A stretch of DNA of 64,000 nucleotides from Bacteroides sp. (GCA_023666705.1 JAMPBO010000009.1:1-64000); one strand, 5' to 3'. Shown: positions 35,528 through 46,419, counted from the first letter of the stretch. Notes: generated by a model not told the origin, from the letters alone. A program made the numbers and translations.

Positions 35528-37282
35528 TTATCTTCCCAGTGCTTTTTCTATCGCTTTCACACAACGGTTCACATCAGTTTCAAAACAGTCAACATCCATC
35601 CCCAACTGCCTTAAATTCACAAGAAGCTGCATTGCATAGGGAAGCATATTGATATCCCCGTCCTTCCTGTAAAGATGGTAAAATGCCTCAGCAGGGGTTC
35701 CTCCATCCGTAGCGGTCTTATTTTCAACAATAAGCACCCGTTCCGCATATTGTGATACACTCTCCACGTCATGGCTTACCACGATGATTGTTATGCCTGC
35801 CTCCTTGTGGAGTGCATCTATAATCTGCAGGATTTCCCGTTTGCCCTCAGGGTCAAGCCCTGCTACAGGCTCATCCAATATCAGATAATCCGGTTGCATT
35901 GCAAGCACACCTGCAAGGGCGACACGCCTTTTCTGCCCTCCTGAAAGCTTATCCATAGGCATATCATAAACATCCTCAGGTAATCCCACCAGACGGATTG
36001 ACTCATATGCCCTTTTTTCTGCCTCCACCTCGGACACCCCTACATTTCTCGGTCCGAAAACCACATCCTCGTATACATTTTTTGCAAAGAGCTGTTGCTC
36101 AGGATATTGGAATATAAATCCAATTTTACACCTTATGCTCCGCAAATCCGTCGTTTTATCCCATATATCAATGCCGTCCACAAAAACATTTCCCTGCGTG
36201 GGCTTTAAAAGTCCGGGAAGCTGTTGCAGCAATGTAGACTTTCCCGCTCCCGTTCTTCCCACAATTGCCACATACTCGCCCTTTTCAATGGAAAATGAAA
36301 CATGCTCCAAAACCTGAGTTCCACCATAGGAAAAACCCATGTCATTTACGATAATTGCCCTCATGGGATTTTGTTTCCTATGGGAAATACGTTCTTTCGG
36401 CATAGCTGTGTCCAAATAAAACCTGTTCGGATACTTGTGCTTTATATTGTCTGCCACGGCAGCTGCCGTAAATAAATCATCCCTGTCCACGATTCCTTTC
36501 AAAAACAGCAGCTTTGCCAGCCTTGCCTGAACAGGCACCTCCAGCCCCAGGCTTTTAAGCTGCTCCTCCCTGTAATAAATTTCCTGACAGCGTCCCTTCA
36601 TTGCTACGGTGCCCTGATGCATGACATAAACCTGATCCGCATACACCAGTTCATCCATTAAATGTGTTATCATAATGATTGTGATACCCACCTTTTGATT
36701 CAAGACACGTAACAGGGACAAAATTTCGTTCCTTGACTTCTGATCCAGCATGCTGGTCGCCTCGTCAAGCACAATACAGTCAGGCTGCATTGCAAGCACG
36801 CCTGCAAGGGCTACCTTTTGCCGCTCACCGCCTGACAGTTGGTTTATCCTCTTTTCAGAGTAGTTCTTTGCATCATCAAAGCCAACCGTCTCTAACGAGC
36901 CTATGACCCGGTTCCAAAGCTTATTTTCGGCAACACCGATATTCTCTGCACCAAACGCCACATCCTCTGCGACAATACTGCCTATCAGCTGGTCGTCCGG
37001 ATTTTGAAATACCATGCCAACCTTTTTCCTGATTTCCATTGTATTTTCTTCATCCATGGCATCAAGTCCCGTTATAACAACCGTTCCCTCTATCGGCACA
37101 AGCAGTCTGTTCAATATTCTTGCAAATGTACTTTTACCCGAACCGTTTTTTCCTGTTACCGCAATGAAATCCCCTTTTTTTGCACTAAAATTAATGCCGC
37201 GGATTGCATTTATCATTTCCGTTAAATGCCCCTCGTCATCCCTGTCAAAATATTCAAAAGCCAGGTTTCTTATTTTAATCAT
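35528..37282 (-). CDS. Fused EcfA1-EcfA2 ATPase of the ECF transporter
   Basis: 584 residues: two complete ABC ATPase domains in one chain, where most Firmicutes have two genes. Domain 1: Walker A GKNGSGKS (44-51), signature LSGGERQKVALAG, Walker B CIVLDEATSMLD. Domain 2 (from about 310): Walker A GRTGAGKS (about 341), signature LSGGQKRRVALAG, Walker B YLILDEPVAGLD. A linker of about 40 residues joins them. Directly upstream of ecfT (gap of 14 bp to the ecfT start). Powers uptake of vitamins through EcfT and S-components. Confidence 0.9.
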   Translation of the reverse strand: MIKIRNLAFEYFDRDDEGHLTEMINAIRGINFSAKKGDFIAVTGKNGSGKSTFARILNRLLVPIEGTVVITGLDAMDEENTMEIRKKVGMVFQNPDDQLIGSIVAEDVAFGAENIGVAENKLWNRVIGSLETVGFDDAKNYSEKRINQLSGGERQKVALAGVLAMQPDCIVLDEATSMLDQKSRNEILSLLRVLNQKVGITIIMITHLMDELVYADQVYVMHQGTVAMKGRCQEIYYREEQLKSLGLEVPVQARLAKLLFLKGIVDRDDLFTAAAVADNIKHKYPNRFYLDTAMPKERISHRKQNPMRAIIVNDMGFSYGGTQVLEHVSFSIEKGEYVAIVGRTGAGKSTLLQQLPGLLKPTQGNVFVDGIDIWDKTTDLRSIRCKIGFIFQYPEQQLFAKNVYEDVVFGPRNVGVSEVEAEKRAYESIRLVGLPEDVYDMPMDKLSGGQKRRVALAGVLAMQPDYLILDEPVAGLDPEGKREILQIIDALHKEAGITIIVVSHDVESVSQYAERVLIVENKTATDGGTPAEAFYHLYRKDGDINMLPYAMQLLVNLRQLGMDVDCFETDVNRCVKAIEKALGR

Positions 37283-37331
37283 AATTTCTCAAGGATATCC
37301 CATACATTATAATTTATTTCATAACAAATCC

Positions 37332-37368
37332 CCAGGACTCCGTCTGCTTCGCAGCCACCTCAGGACAT
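37332..37368. repeat. Palindromic dispersed repeat, copy B
   Basis: Same inner stem (GTCTGC..GCAG) as copy A with degenerate outer arms (CAGGACTCC / CTCAGGACAT). Lies between rplQ and the Ecf ATPase gene. Confidence 0.65.
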
Positions 37369-37372
37369 ATAC

Positions 37373-37410
37373 AAAAAAGCCTGTCACACGTTAGCCGTGC
37401 GACAGACTCT
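37373..37410 (-). terminator. Terminator of the ribosomal alpha operon
   Basis: Minus-strand GTCTGTCGCACGG / CGTGTGACAGGC followed by TTTTTTG, 16 bases past the rplQ stop. Confidence 0.85.
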
Positions 37411-37425
37411 TTCCATTACTAAATA

Positions 37426-37962
37426 TTATACAAGCTCAAGTATAACCTTCATAGCTCCGTCACCGCGACGCTCGCCAATCTTGATTATTCTGGTATATCC
37501 ACCCTTACGGGATGCATACTTTGTTCCATACTCATCAAAAAGCTTTGCAGTAAGGTCAACCTTTTTTGTGCCTGCCTTTCTTCCGGCAGCCTCTGCAGGA
37601 ACCTCAACCACAGGATAAAGAACCCGAAGCATCTGTCTTCTGGCATGAAGTCTGGAAGGCTGGTCCTTCTTAACTGTCTTTTCTACCTCAGTATACTGGG
37701 TTACCTTCTTTCCATCAACAACTTCCTTGATTCTCTTTCCGTCCTTATCCTTCTTTGCAACCTTAGCCGTTACGGTAACCTCATCAAAGTTATCCTTCTC
37801 CCTGACTGCAAGTGTGATAAGGTGCTCAGCAATCTTACGAACTTCTTTTGCTCTTGCCTCTGTTGTCTCAATCTTTCCATGATAAAGCAACTGAGTAACC
37901 TGATTGCGGAGTAATGCCTTTCTCTGGTCTGACTTTTTTCCAAGCTTTCTATACATAGCCAT
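37426..37962 (-). CDS. rplQ: 50S ribosomal protein L17, with insertion
   Basis: 178 residues against about 115-130 in most bacteria. The N-terminal ([18 protein letters not shown]) and C-terminal ([21 protein letters not shown]) parts are standard; an insertion of about 50 charged residues (about 62-112, including [20 protein letters not shown]) lies between them. L17 sits near the exit tunnel of the large subunit. AAGGAGG before the ATG. Last gene of the alpha operon. Confidence 0.95.
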   Translation of the reverse strand: MAMYRKLGKKSDQRKALLRNQVTQLLYHGKIETTEARAKEVRKIAEHLITLAVREKDNFDEVTVTAKVAKKDKDGKRIKEVVDGKKVTQYTEVEKTVKKDQPSRLHARRQMLRVLYPVVEVPAEAAGRKAGTKKVDLTAKLFDEYGTKYASRKGGYTRIIKIGERRGDGAMKVILELV

Positions 37963-38038
37963 GATAATTTTTCCTCCTTACCTCTAATTCCATTAGAGTC
38001 TTCACTTTGCTTACTATTATTCGGCTTAAGTGGATTTG

Positions 38039-38074
38039 TCCTAAGGTGTCACGCAGTGACGGATTCCTTGGGAC
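38039..38074. repeat. Palindromic dispersed repeat, copy C
   Basis: TCCTAAGG / CCTTGGGA arms around GTCAC/GTGAC. Inverted orientation relative to copy A. Between rpoA and rplQ, inside the alpha operon. Confidence 0.7.
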
Positions 38075-38093
38075 CGTCCCGCGAAGCCTTAAC

Positions 38094-39050
38094 CTACTCG
38101 TCCCCTGTCTTAAGTGACAGACCGAGTTCCTTAAGTTTGCCAAGAACCTCCTCCAGTGACTTACGGCCAAGGTTACGGACCTTCATCATATCCTCTGAGG
38201 TCTTGTTTGTTAATTCTTCTACGGTATTAATACCTGCTCTCTTGAGACAATTGTATGAACGAACGGAAAGCTCAAGCTCATCAATATTCATCTCAAGTAC
38301 CTTTTCCTTTGCATCGTCTGTCTTCTCAACCATGACATCCACGGTCTTTGCATTTTCTGACAAATCAATGAAAAGATTCAGATGCTCGCTAAGTACCTTT
38401 GCGGCAAGGCTTACTGCCTCGTCTGGTGCAAGCGTACCATTTGTATATACATCAAGTGTAAGCTTATCGTAGTCTGTAATCTGTCCTACACGTGTGTTTT
38501 GTACCGTAAGGTTGACACGTTCAACAGGTGTGTAAATGGAATCAATCGCTATCGCATCAATTGATGTGTCGATATCCTTGTTCTTGTCTGAGCCTACATA
38601 ACCTCTGCCACTTGTGATGGTAAGCTCCATCTCAAGCTTCGCATCTGCACCGCTTAAATTTGCTATTACAAGCTCAGGGTTAAGAATCTCAAGGTCACCA
38701 TCCAACTGAATATCACCGGCTGTCACAACACAGTCACCTGAGGCTTCAATGTATGCCTGTCGTACTTCATTTGTAGTTCCGTTATTCTTGATACAGAGTT
38801 CTTTTATGTTCATAACGATTTCCGTCACGTCTTCCTTCACACCAGGAATTGAAGAGAACTCATGTAATACGCCTTTAATCTTGATTAGGCTTACTGCAGT
38901 ACCCGGCAATGAAGATAACATAATTCTTCTAAGTGAATTGCCAAGCGTAGTACCATAACCTCTTTCCAAAGGCTCAACTACAAATCTTCCGTATCTGTTG
39001 TCCTCAGAAATCTCGGCGATTTCTATTTTCGGTTTCTCAAATTCAAACAC
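38094..39050 (-). CDS. rpoA: RNA polymerase alpha subunit
   Basis: 318 residues, starting at GTG (39050) after AAAAGGAGGGG. N-terminal dimerisation and assembly domain (about 1-230, with [23 protein letters not shown]) and C-terminal promoter-contact domain (about 250-310, [20 protein letters not shown] and [11 protein letters not shown]). Confidence 0.98.
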   Translation of the reverse strand: MFEFEKPKIEIAEISEDNRYGRFVVEPLERGYGTTLGNSLRRIMLSSLPGTAVSLIKIKGVLHEFSSIPGVKEDVTEIVMNIKELCIKNNGTTNEVRQAYIEASGDCVVTAGDIQLDGDLEILNPELVIANLSGADAKLEMELTITSGRGYVGSDKNKDIDTSIDAIAIDSIYTPVERVNLTVQNTRVGQITDYDKLTLDVYTNGTLAPDEAVSLAAKVLSEHLNLFIDLSENAKTVDVMVEKTDDAKEKVLEMNIDELELSVRSYNCLKRAGINTVEELTNKTSEDMMKVRNLGRKSLEEVLGKLKELGLSLKTGDE

Positions 39051-39094
39051 TACTGCCCCTCCTTTTATATGTCATCTCTAGTTACATTTAGATT

Positions 39095-39688
39095 TTACTT
39101 TGAATATAACTCGACAATAAGGGTCTCATTTACAGGAACGTCAATCTGTTCTCTGAGTGGTCTCTCCAAAACAGTACCACTTAAGCTCTCAAGATCAGAC
39201 TCCATCCATCCCGGACAGGTATGTCCGGCATTTGCCTCCACGATATCCTTATATCTCTGAAGTGATTTGCTCTTTTCTCTTATTTCAATCTTGTCCCCGG
39301 CATCAACTCTGTATGATGGAATATTAACACACTTGCCATTTACTAACACATGCTTGTGGTCAACAATCTGTCTTGCCTCCCGTCTTGTTCTGGCAAATCC
39401 CATACGGAATACGATGTTATCGAGTCTTGACTCAAGCAGCACCATAAGATTTGGACCTGCAAGTCCCGGCATCTTCTGTGCCTTCTCAAATAAATTACGG
39501 AAAGGCTTCTCAAGTACACCGTAAATGAACTTAGCTTTCTGCTTCTCACGAAGCTGCATGCCATACTCACTTACCTTTCTGTTTGCCCTGTTTAACTTTC
39601 TCTTTGACTTTTTATTAACACCGAGATACATTGGCTCCATACCCAAAGATCTGCATCTCTTAAGAACTGGGGTTCTATCTACTGCCAT
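39095..39688 (-). CDS. rpsD: 30S ribosomal protein S4
   Basis: 197 residues from the ATG at 39688 (MAVDRTPVLKRCRSLG), which follows AATAGGAGG; the frame runs 16 codons further upstream without being used. S4 domain with NIVFRMGFARTRREARQIVDHKHVLVNG. Primary 16S rRNA binder. There is no N-terminal zinc Cys cluster. Confidence 0.97.
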   Translation of the reverse strand: MAVDRTPVLKRCRSLGMEPMYLGVNKKSKRKLNRANRKVSEYGMQLREKQKAKFIYGVLEKPFRNLFEKAQKMPGLAGPNLMVLLESRLDNIVFRMGFARTRREARQIVDHKHVLVNGKCVNIPSYRVDAGDKIEIREKSKSLQRYKDIVEANAGHTCPGWMESDLESLSGTVLERPLREQIDVPVNETLIVELYSK

Positions 39689-39705
39689 TTTCTTTGTACC
39701 TCCTA

Positions 39706-40104
39706 TTAAACTCTTCTTCTTTTTGGTGGACGACATCCATTGTGTGGAACAGGTGTAACATCCTTTATACTAACAACTTCAAGACCGCATGCGGAAAGAG
39801 CACGAATCGCTGCCTCCCGTCCTGAACCCGGTCCCTTAACCATAACGTCAATTGTCTTAAGTCCGTATGGTGCAGCAGCCTTTGCTGCTGTTTCTGCTGC
39901 CATCTGTGCAGCATAAGGTGTAGACTTCTTAGAACCTCTGAATCCCAATCCGCCTGCACTTGCCCAAGATAATGCATTACCCTCGGCATCTGTTAATGTA
40001 ACAATTGTATTGTTAAATGATGACTGAATATGAGCCTGTCCACGTTCAACGTTCTTTCTGACACGCTTCTTTGTCACTTTTTTACTAGCAACTTTCTTAG
40101 CCAT
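39706..40104 (-). CDS. rpsK: 30S ribosomal protein S11
   Basis: 132 residues. Typical [23 protein letters not shown] and C-terminal [18 protein letters not shown]. Platform protein of the small subunit. AGGGAGG before the ATG. Confidence 0.98.
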   Translation of the reverse strand: MAKKVASKKVTKKRVRKNVERGQAHIQSSFNNTIVTLTDAEGNALSWASAGGLGFRGSKKSTPYAAQMAAETAAKAAAPYGLKTIDVMVKGPGSGREAAIRALSACGLEVVSIKDVTPVPHNGCRPPKRRRV

Positions 40105-40161
40105 TAACCTAAACCTCCCTGGTTATTCTCTATCTGACGTGACATGTCACGCTACGCCTGA

Positions 40162-40530
40162 TTACTTCTTCTTGTTAGCAACTGTCTTTTTAGGACCCTT
40201 ACGGGTTCTTGCGTTTGTCTTCGTCTTCTGTCCACGAACCGGCAATCCCTTTCTGTGACGGATTCCACGGTAACAGCCTATTTCCTGTAAACGCTTAATG
40301 TTAAGTGCTATTTCTCTACGTAAATCACCCTCTACCACCTGAGTCTCGTTGATGATTTCACTAATTCTCTTAACCTCATCATCCGTCAAATCACGAACTC
40401 TGGTATCAGGATTCACATTTGCTTCTTTAAGAATTCTTGTTGCTGAGGTTCTACCTATACCATATATATAAGTAAGACCTATCTCGACACGCTTCTCTCT
40501 TGGTAAATCAACACCTGAAATACGAGCCAT
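40162..40530 (-). CDS. rpsM: 30S ribosomal protein S13
   Basis: 122 residues from the ATG at 40530 ([19 protein letters not shown]), which follows GGAGG; an open extension of 29 codons upstream is not typical of the family. Contains [10 protein letters not shown] and [20 protein letters not shown]. First gene of the alpha operon here. Confidence 0.97.
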   Translation of the reverse strand: MARISGVDLPREKRVEIGLTYIYGIGRTSATRILKEANVNPDTRVRDLTDDEVKRISEIINETQVVEGDLRREIALNIKRLQEIGCYRGIRHRKGLPVRGQKTKTNARTRKGPKKTVANKKK

Positions 40531-40867
40531 TCTAACATACCTCCGAATTTTTTCTTCTTGCACCTTTTTCTGCTTTTTCGGTATCCTTTGTCCTGAATTG
40601 GTGCATGATATCCACATACAAAGGTGAAATGCATACCGACGGTAACAGAAAAAACAAATCTGTACTAGTTATATAGATAGCATATCAAATGCTACAGCCG
40701 CTTTTTTGTTGACAGAAAACATGGTTTTCCATCTGCATGTTTCCCATGCCGTAAGTTAGTAACGCGATACGGAATAATACCACGTGCACAAATACAAGGC
40801 ATAGTTACAGATGGGCCATCATCCTACATACCTTGTTCTAACTTCTTCGCCAATTGGATTAAAAGAA
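40531..40867 (-). promoter_or_regulatory. 337-nt untranslated region between rpmJ and rpsM
   Basis: In most Firmicutes rpmJ and rpsM are nearly adjacent. This gap has no supported gene but several short inverted repeats, such as CATG..CATG and ATGG..CCAT around 40720-40755 and CCGTA..TACGG near 40750-40775. A structured mRNA leader for the rpsM-rpsK-rpsD-rpoA-rplQ unit, possibly for S4 feedback, is a reasonable guess; an internal promoter is also possible. Confidence 0.4.
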
Positions 40868-40981
40868 TTAACCCTGACGCTGCTTGTGCTTTGGATTTTC
40901 GCAGATTATACGAATACTGCCTTTTCTTTTAATGACTTTGCACTTATCGCAAATTGGTTTTACTGATGCTCTAACCTTCAT
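40868..40981 (-). CDS. rpmJ: 50S ribosomal protein L36
   Basis: 37 residues, too short for most length cut-offs. [17 protein letters not shown] and the zinc ligands C-x2-C, C, H (CDKC ... CENPKH) are intact, so this is the zinc-binding form. AAGGAGTG lies before the ATG at 40981. Confidence 0.97.
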   Translation of the reverse strand: MKVRASVKPICDKCKVIKRKGSIRIICENPKHKQRQG

Positions 40982-41065
40982 TAAAATGCACTCCTTTCAA
41001 AAAAGTCCGCTACAAATTGGTATTCTAACATTTATCAGAATATATTGCAAGCAATTTTTAACATA

Positions 41066-41284
41066 TTATTTTGCTCTCCACGTTATTCTTCCTTTTGTGA
41101 GATCATACGGGGATAAAACAACCGTTACCTTATCTCCCGGAAGAATTTTAATGTAGTTCATTCTAAGCTTTCCGCTTATGTGTGCAAGAACCTTTAGCCC
41201 GTTCTCCAATTCAACCTGAAACATTGCATTTGGAAGCTTTTCGAGAACAACGCCTTCCATTTCTATTTCGTCTGCTTTTGGCAT
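41066..41284 (-). CDS. infA: Translation initiation factor IF-1
   Basis: 72 residues, exact family length. OB fold: [18 protein letters not shown] and [19 protein letters not shown]. Binds the A site of the 30S subunit during initiation. AGGAGG before the ATG. Confidence 0.98.
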   Translation of the reverse strand: MPKADEIEMEGVVLEKLPNAMFQVELENGLKVLAHISGKLRMNYIKILPGDKVTVVLSPYDLTKGRITWRAK

Positions 41285-41327
41285 ATATATATCCTCCTAT
41301 ACTCTGCTGCACGCTGACGCGTGCTGC

Positions 41328-41365
41328 TCCTAAGGCATCCTCCCACTTCGTGGGTCCCTCCTTAG
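41328..41365. repeat. Palindromic dispersed repeat, copy D1
   Basis: First of two tandem copies between infA and map: outer arms TCCTAAGG/CCTTAG, inner stem CCCAC/GTGGG. Confidence 0.75.
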
Positions 41366-41378
41366 CTTTGCGGGTCAG

Positions 41379-41420
41379 TCCTAAGGCATCCTCCCACTTC
41401 GTGGGTCCCTCCTTAGGACA
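41379..41420. repeat. Palindromic dispersed repeat, copy D2
   Basis: Second tandem copy, nearly identical to D1 with full arms (TCCTAAGG/CCTTAGGA). Ends two bases before the map stop codon. Confidence 0.8.
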
Positions 41421-41422
41421 TG

Positions 41423-42190
41423 CTACAACTCAATTCCCTCTGCCTGTGACAGAATTACGGGATCACCCTTTGTTATAAGAATTGTATTCTCATAATGGGA
41501 TGAAAGCTCTCCGTCTGCCGTAACTACCGTCCAATCATCGTCTAACCACTCTACCTCATAAGTACCTGCATTAATCATAGGTTCCACAGCTATGGTCATT
41601 CCCGCTTTCAGCTTTGGACCCTTTCTGTTTCTCGTGAAGTTTGGAACCTCAGGAGCCTCATGGAGGTTTGCTCCTACTCCGTGTCCCACCAAATCTCTTA
41701 CGGCAGAGTAACCTCTTGCAGTGATATAATCAAACACTGCCTTTGAAATATCATTTATAAAGTTTCCTTCCCTGCACACTTTCAGTGCCTCAAAGAAGCT
41801 TTCCTTTGTAGCCTTCATAAGCTTCTCGGCTTTCTCACTGACCTCACCTACCGGATAAGTTCTTGCTGAATCCGAATGATATCCCTTATATATTACTCCG
41901 GCATCAAGGCTTATGATATCGCCCTCCTGCAGTATTCTTTTCTTTGATGGAATACCATGTACCACTTCATCATTTACCGAGGTACATATAGATGCCGGAT
42001 AACCATTATAATTTAAAAATGATGGTATACATCCAAAGCTTCTTATTACCTCTTCTCCCCGCTTATCAATCTCGTAGGTTGATATGCCCGGTCTGATAAT
42101 CTTCTTAATCTCTTCATGGGTTATGGCAAGTATTCTGCCAGCCTCTTTCATTAATTCGATTTCTCGTTGAGATTTAATAATAATAGCCAT
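41423..42190 (-). CDS. map: Methionine aminopeptidase type I
   Basis: 255 residues. Removes N-terminal Met from nascent proteins. Metal ligands of the pita-bread fold: Asp in SLDAGVIYKGYHSDSA (two Asp), His in LVGHGVG, Glu in AVEPMI and Glu in HYENTILI. AGGAGAG before the ATG. Between adk and infA as in many Firmicutes. Confidence 0.96.
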   Translation of the reverse strand: MAIIIKSQREIELMKEAGRILAITHEEIKKIIRPGISTYEIDKRGEEVIRSFGCIPSFLNYNGYPASICTSVNDEVVHGIPSKKRILQEGDIISLDAGVIYKGYHSDSARTYPVGEVSEKAEKLMKATKESFFEALKVCREGNFINDISKAVFDYITARGYSAVRDLVGHGVGANLHEAPEVPNFTRNRKGPKLKAGMTIAVEPMINAGTYEVEWLDDDWTVVTADGELSSHYENTILITKGDPVILSQAEGIEL

Positions 42191-42197
42191 TTTTTTC

Positions 42198-42854
<657 letters not shown>

Positions 42855-42892
42855 CTAATACCTATTTTTTTAACTCTTTAATATCATAACAG

Positions 42893-42931
42893 GGCTGTCA
42901 CACAGAGCCGTTTTTTCTCTGTACGACAGCC
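42893..42931 (-). terminator. Strong hairpin between secY and adk
   Basis: Minus-strand GGCTGTCGTACAGAG / CTCTGTGTGACAGCC. No T-tract follows, so it may cause partial termination or protect the 3' end of the secY message. Confidence 0.5.
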
Positions 42932-42937
42932 TCATCA

Positions 42938-44251
42938 TTAGCTGTTTAAGAATCCTGAGTAGTTTCTTACAATCATCTTTGACTCTATCTGCTTAATTGT
43001 CTCTATAATAACACCTACGATAATGATAAGTGATGTTCCACCAAAGGAAACATTTGCACCAAACCAACCGTTAAAGAAGATTGGAATAATCGCTACTATT
43101 ATAAGACCAACCGCACCTATAAATACGATGTAGTTCAATATTTTATTCAGATAGTCCTGTGTTGGCTTACCCGGTCTGATACCCGGAATAAATCCGCCAC
43201 CCTTCTTCATGTTGTTTGCTATCTCCATCGGATTAAATGTAACCGAGGTATAGAAATATGCAAAGAATACAACAAGGAGAATGTAAACAAGCAAACCAAT
43301 GCTTGCCCATGGGCGGTCGGGATTACACCAGTAACCCTGATTTAAGCCCTCTAATATTTTTGCCCATGTACCCGATGCTTTCAGGTTAAACAAATTCATA
43401 ACTACGGATGGAACGGAAAGTATGGAGGATGCAAAAATAACCGGAATAACGCTTGAGGTGTTTACCTTAAGCGGTATATAACTCTGCTGTCCACCAACGC
43501 TTCGTCTTCCCTGTACCTTTTGTGCATACTGAACCGGTATCTTTCTGACACCATCCTGAAGCAGTACAACAAGCACAACCGTAACCAATACAACTGCCAA
43601 AACAATGGCTACCGCAATTACCTGGTCTACAATATCCTTACCCTTTACGAACATAACATAAAGGTTCTTAAAATCGCCCGGCATTCTGGAAACAATGTTA
43701 ATCAACAGTATAATTGAAATACCATTTCCAACACCGTACTCCGTAACCTTTTCTCCAAGCCACATAACAAAGGCACTACCTGCAGTAAGCGTAATGAGTA
43801 CAACAAAGTATCCAAGCGTTGTATTGATTGTGTAGTAGTTTCCTCTGTCAAATCCGATTGCAAGTCCTAAGCTTTCTATAATAGCAAGAAGAATTGTTAC
43901 ATATCTTGTGATAGCTGTTATCTTCTTACGTCCATCCTCGCCATCCTTCTGCATTTCTTCCAGTGCAGGAATCGCTATCGTGAGGAGCTGTATGATAATG
44001 GAAGATGTGATATATGGGGTAACATTAAGTGCAAAAATGCTCATTTGCTCAAATGAACCACCCGTAAATGTATTAATCAGACTACGGGCATCTCCAAATG
44101 CTGATTCCATATACGCCTTTATCGCTTCCGTATTCAGTCCCGGCACCGGAATCATACATCCCAGCCTGACTACAATCAGAATAAAGAATGTAAAGAGCAA
44201 CCCCTTACGTATATCCTTTACTCTAAGAGCATCTCTTAAGGTTTTGAACAT
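42938..44251 (-). CDS. secY: Preprotein translocase subunit SecY
   Basis: 437 residues, ten membrane helices. Channel of the Sec translocon with SecE and SecG. Motifs: GSSIIIQLL-type plug region as TSSIIIQLLTIAIP, and GIRPGKPTQDYLNKIL in a cytoplasmic loop. Its ribosome binding site (GTAGAGGTG) lies within the last codons of rplO. Confidence 0.97.
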   Translation of the reverse strand: MFKTLRDALRVKDIRKGLLFTFFILIVVRLGCMIPVPGLNTEAIKAYMESAFGDARSLINTFTGGSFEQMSIFALNVTPYITSSIIIQLLTIAIPALEEMQKDGEDGRKKITAITRYVTILLAIIESLGLAIGFDRGNYYTINTTLGYFVVLITLTAGSAFVMWLGEKVTEYGVGNGISIILLINIVSRMPGDFKNLYVMFVKGKDIVDQVIAVAIVLAVVLVTVVLVVLLQDGVRKIPVQYAQKVQGRRSVGGQQSYIPLKVNTSSVIPVIFASSILSVPSVVMNLFNLKASGTWAKILEGLNQGYWCNPDRPWASIGLLVYILLVVFFAYFYTSVTFNPMEIANNMKKGGGFIPGIRPGKPTQDYLNKILNYIVFIGAVGLIIVAIIPIFFNGWFGANVSFGGTSLIIIVGVIIETIKQIESKMIVRNYSGFLNS

Positions 44252-44253
44252 AC

Positions 44254-44694
44254 CTAAATCACCTCTACTTTTCCGCCGAGAGCTTCAATTTTCTCAGCAG
44301 CAGACTTACTGAATGCATTTACCTTTACAGTAAGCTTTTTTGTCAACTCTCCATTTCCTAATATTTTAACGCCATCTTTTGGATTTTTGATAACTCCTGT
44401 TTCGATGAGTGTTGCAACCGTTACCTCTGATCCATCCTCAAATCTGTCAAGGACAGATACATTGATTGCAACTATTTCCTTATGGTTTCTACATGTGAAG
44501 CCTCTCTTTGGAATTCTTCTGTAAAGTGGCATCTGACCACCCTCGAAGCCTGGTCTTGGAGCACCTGAACGAGCCTTCTGACCCTTGTGTCCCTTACCTG
44601 CAGTCTTGCCATTTCCTGAACCATGACCACGGCCTCTTCTGAAATTATCGCTTTTAACAGCACCCTCGGCTGGCTTTAAGCTTGATAAATCCAT
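44254..44694 (-). CDS. rplO: 50S ribosomal protein L15
   Basis: 146 residues. [14 protein letters not shown] start and the glycine-rich [20 protein letters not shown] segment. Stop is two bases before the secY start. Confidence 0.98.
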   Translation of the reverse strand: MDLSSLKPAEGAVKSDNFRRGRGHGSGNGKTAGKGHKGQKARSGAPRPGFEGGQMPLYRRIPKRGFTCRNHKEIVAINVSVLDRFEDGSEVTVATLIETGVIKNPKDGVKILGNGELTKKLTVKVNAFSKSAAEKIEALGGKVEVI

Positions 44695-44723
44695 GACTGT
44701 ACCTCCTTTAATTCAAATCGTTA

Positions 44724-44906
44724 TTAAATCTCTTCTACCTTAACCAAGTGACTAACCTGCTTCACCATTCCGAGCGTAGCAGCATTGTTCGGCAGCTCAA
44801 CGCTTTTGTTAAGCTTCCTTAAACCAAGTGCTGCAACGGTTGCCCTATGCTTTGGAATAGATCCGATTGTTGACTTAACTAATGTAACCTTTAACTTATC
44901 TGCCAT
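44724..44906 (-). CDS. rpmD: 50S ribosomal protein L30
   Basis: 60 residues: KVTLVKSTIGSIPKHRATVAALGL is the family signature. GGAGG before the ATG. Confidence 0.98.
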   Translation of the reverse strand: MADKLKVTLVKSTIGSIPKHRATVAALGLRKLNKSVELPNNAATLGMVKQVSHLVKVEEI

Positions 44907-44921
44907 TTTACAATTACCTCC

Positions 44922-45431
44922 TTAGTTAAGAATCTCGTCTAAAGATTTACCACGAAGTCTTGCAATTTCTTCCGGTGCTTTAATCTTTGAAAGACCTTCG
45001 ATAGTAGCAAGGACTACGTTCTGCTTATTATTTGAACCTAAGGACTTTGTACGGATATTCTTGTAGCCTGCAAGTTCCAAAACAGAACGGGCAGGACCAC
45101 CTGCGATAATACCGGTACCCTTTGGTGAAGACTTAAGTAATACCTTAGCACTACCAAAGTTTCCTTCCCAGTCATATGGGATACTTCCATTTTCATTTAT
45201 GTTTACTTTAACGAGTTTCTTGATTGCGTCCTCTTTACCTTTGCGGATTGCTTCAGGAATTTCTGCTGCCTTTCCTACACCGGCACCTACATGTCCATTC
45301 TTATCACCCACAACTACAAGAGCAGCGAATCTCATGTTACGTCCGCCCTTTACAACCTTAGTAACACGCTTAATGTTTACAACATTTTCTTCTAATTCTA
45401 GCTTACTGGCATCTATGATTTCATGCTTCAT
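44922..45431 (-). CDS. rpsE: 30S ribosomal protein S5
   Basis: 169 residues. Double-stranded RNA-binding fold ([21 protein letters not shown]) and [18 protein letters not shown]. Confidence 0.98.
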   Translation of the reverse strand: MKHEIIDASKLELEENVVNIKRVTKVVKGGRNMRFAALVVVGDKNGHVGAGVGKAAEIPEAIRKGKEDAIKKLVKVNINENGSIPYDWEGNFGSAKVLLKSSPKGTGIIAGGPARSVLELAGYKNIRTKSLGSNNKQNVVLATIEGLSKIKAPEEIARLRGKSLDEILN

Positions 45432-45450
45432 ACGTCGCTTTTCCTCCTTA

Positions 45451-45819
45451 TTAGAATTCTAATCCAGCTTCTCTTGCTGCGTCTGCTAATGCCTGAACCT
45501 TACCCTGATATATATAACCGCCTCTGTCAAAAACAACTGTTGTGATGCCTGCGTCAAGTGCTCTCTTGGCAATTACCGTGCCAAGGTATGCTGCTGCTGC
45601 AACATCGTTTGTTTTCTCAAGCTGATCCTTTACATCCTTTTGAACTGTTGAAGCTGACACTAAAGTGTGACCTGCCGTATCATCAATAATCTGAGCGTAC
45701 ATATGATTATTACTTCTGAATACTGCTAAACGAGGTCTTGACGCCGTGCCGCTAAAACGGTTACGAACTCTTAAATGTTTCTTAGCGCGTATAGCACTTC
45801 TTGATTCCTTCTTAATCAT
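45451..45819 (-). CDS. rplR: 50S ribosomal protein L18
   Basis: 122 residues from the ATG at 45819 ([17 protein letters not shown]), which is well spaced from GGAGTG; an ATG three codons upstream is the alternative. Binds 5S r[23 protein letters not shown]. Confidence 0.96.
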   Translation of the reverse strand: MIKKESRSAIRAKKHLRVRNRFSGTASRPRLAVFRSNNHMYAQIIDDTAGHTLVSASTVQKDVKDQLEKTNDVAAAAYLGTVIAKRALDAGITTVVFDRGGYIYQGKVQALADAAREAGLEF

Positions 45820-45835
45820 TTCATTCACTCCTTAA

Positions 45836-46375
45836 TTATTTCTTACCGGTCTTACCAACCTTACGTCTGATAACCTCATAATCATACTTGATACCCTTGC
45901 CCTTATATGGCTCCGGTCTTCTCTTCTCTCTGATTTCGGCAGCGTACTGTCCAACCTTTTCTTTATCAATACCACTTACGGTAATCTTGTTTCCGTCAAC
46001 TGCTGTTGTAATTCCCTCAGGGTCAGTCATTTCTACCGGATGTGAATATCCGAGAGAAAGTGTAAGCTTGCTTCCCTGCTTTGCAGCTCTGTAACCTACA
46101 CCATTGACCTCAAGTGTCTTTACATACCCGTCTGTAACTCCAACAACCATATTGTTAATCAGTGTTCTTGTAAGACCATGAAGTGATTTCATTTTCTTTA
46201 AGTCATTTGGTCTCTTTACCAATATTTCAGCACCCTCCTGAGTGATTTCCATCTCAGACGGAAGCACTCTCTCAAGTGTTCCCTTAGGTCCTTTTACAGT
46301 CACCTTATTATTTTCTGCTATATCAACAGTAACACCTGCCGGTACAGCGATAGGCATTCTTCCAATTCGTGACAT
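45836..46375 (-). CDS. rplF: 50S ribosomal protein L6
   Basis: 179 residues. [15 protein letters not shown] start and [27 protein letters not shown] at the end. Confidence 0.98.
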   Translation of the reverse strand: MSRIGRMPIAVPAGVTVDIAENNKVTVKGPKGTLERVLPSEMEITQEGAEILVKRPNDLKKMKSLHGLTRTLINNMVVGVTDGYVKTLEVNGVGYRAAKQGSKLTLSLGYSHPVEMTDPEGITTAVDGNKITVSGIDKEKVGQYAAEIREKRRPEPYKGKGIKYDYEVIRRKVGKTGKK

Positions 46376-46419
46376 TTCGCCTGTCCTCCTTATATTATTT
46401 CAGATAAATTATCCATTTA

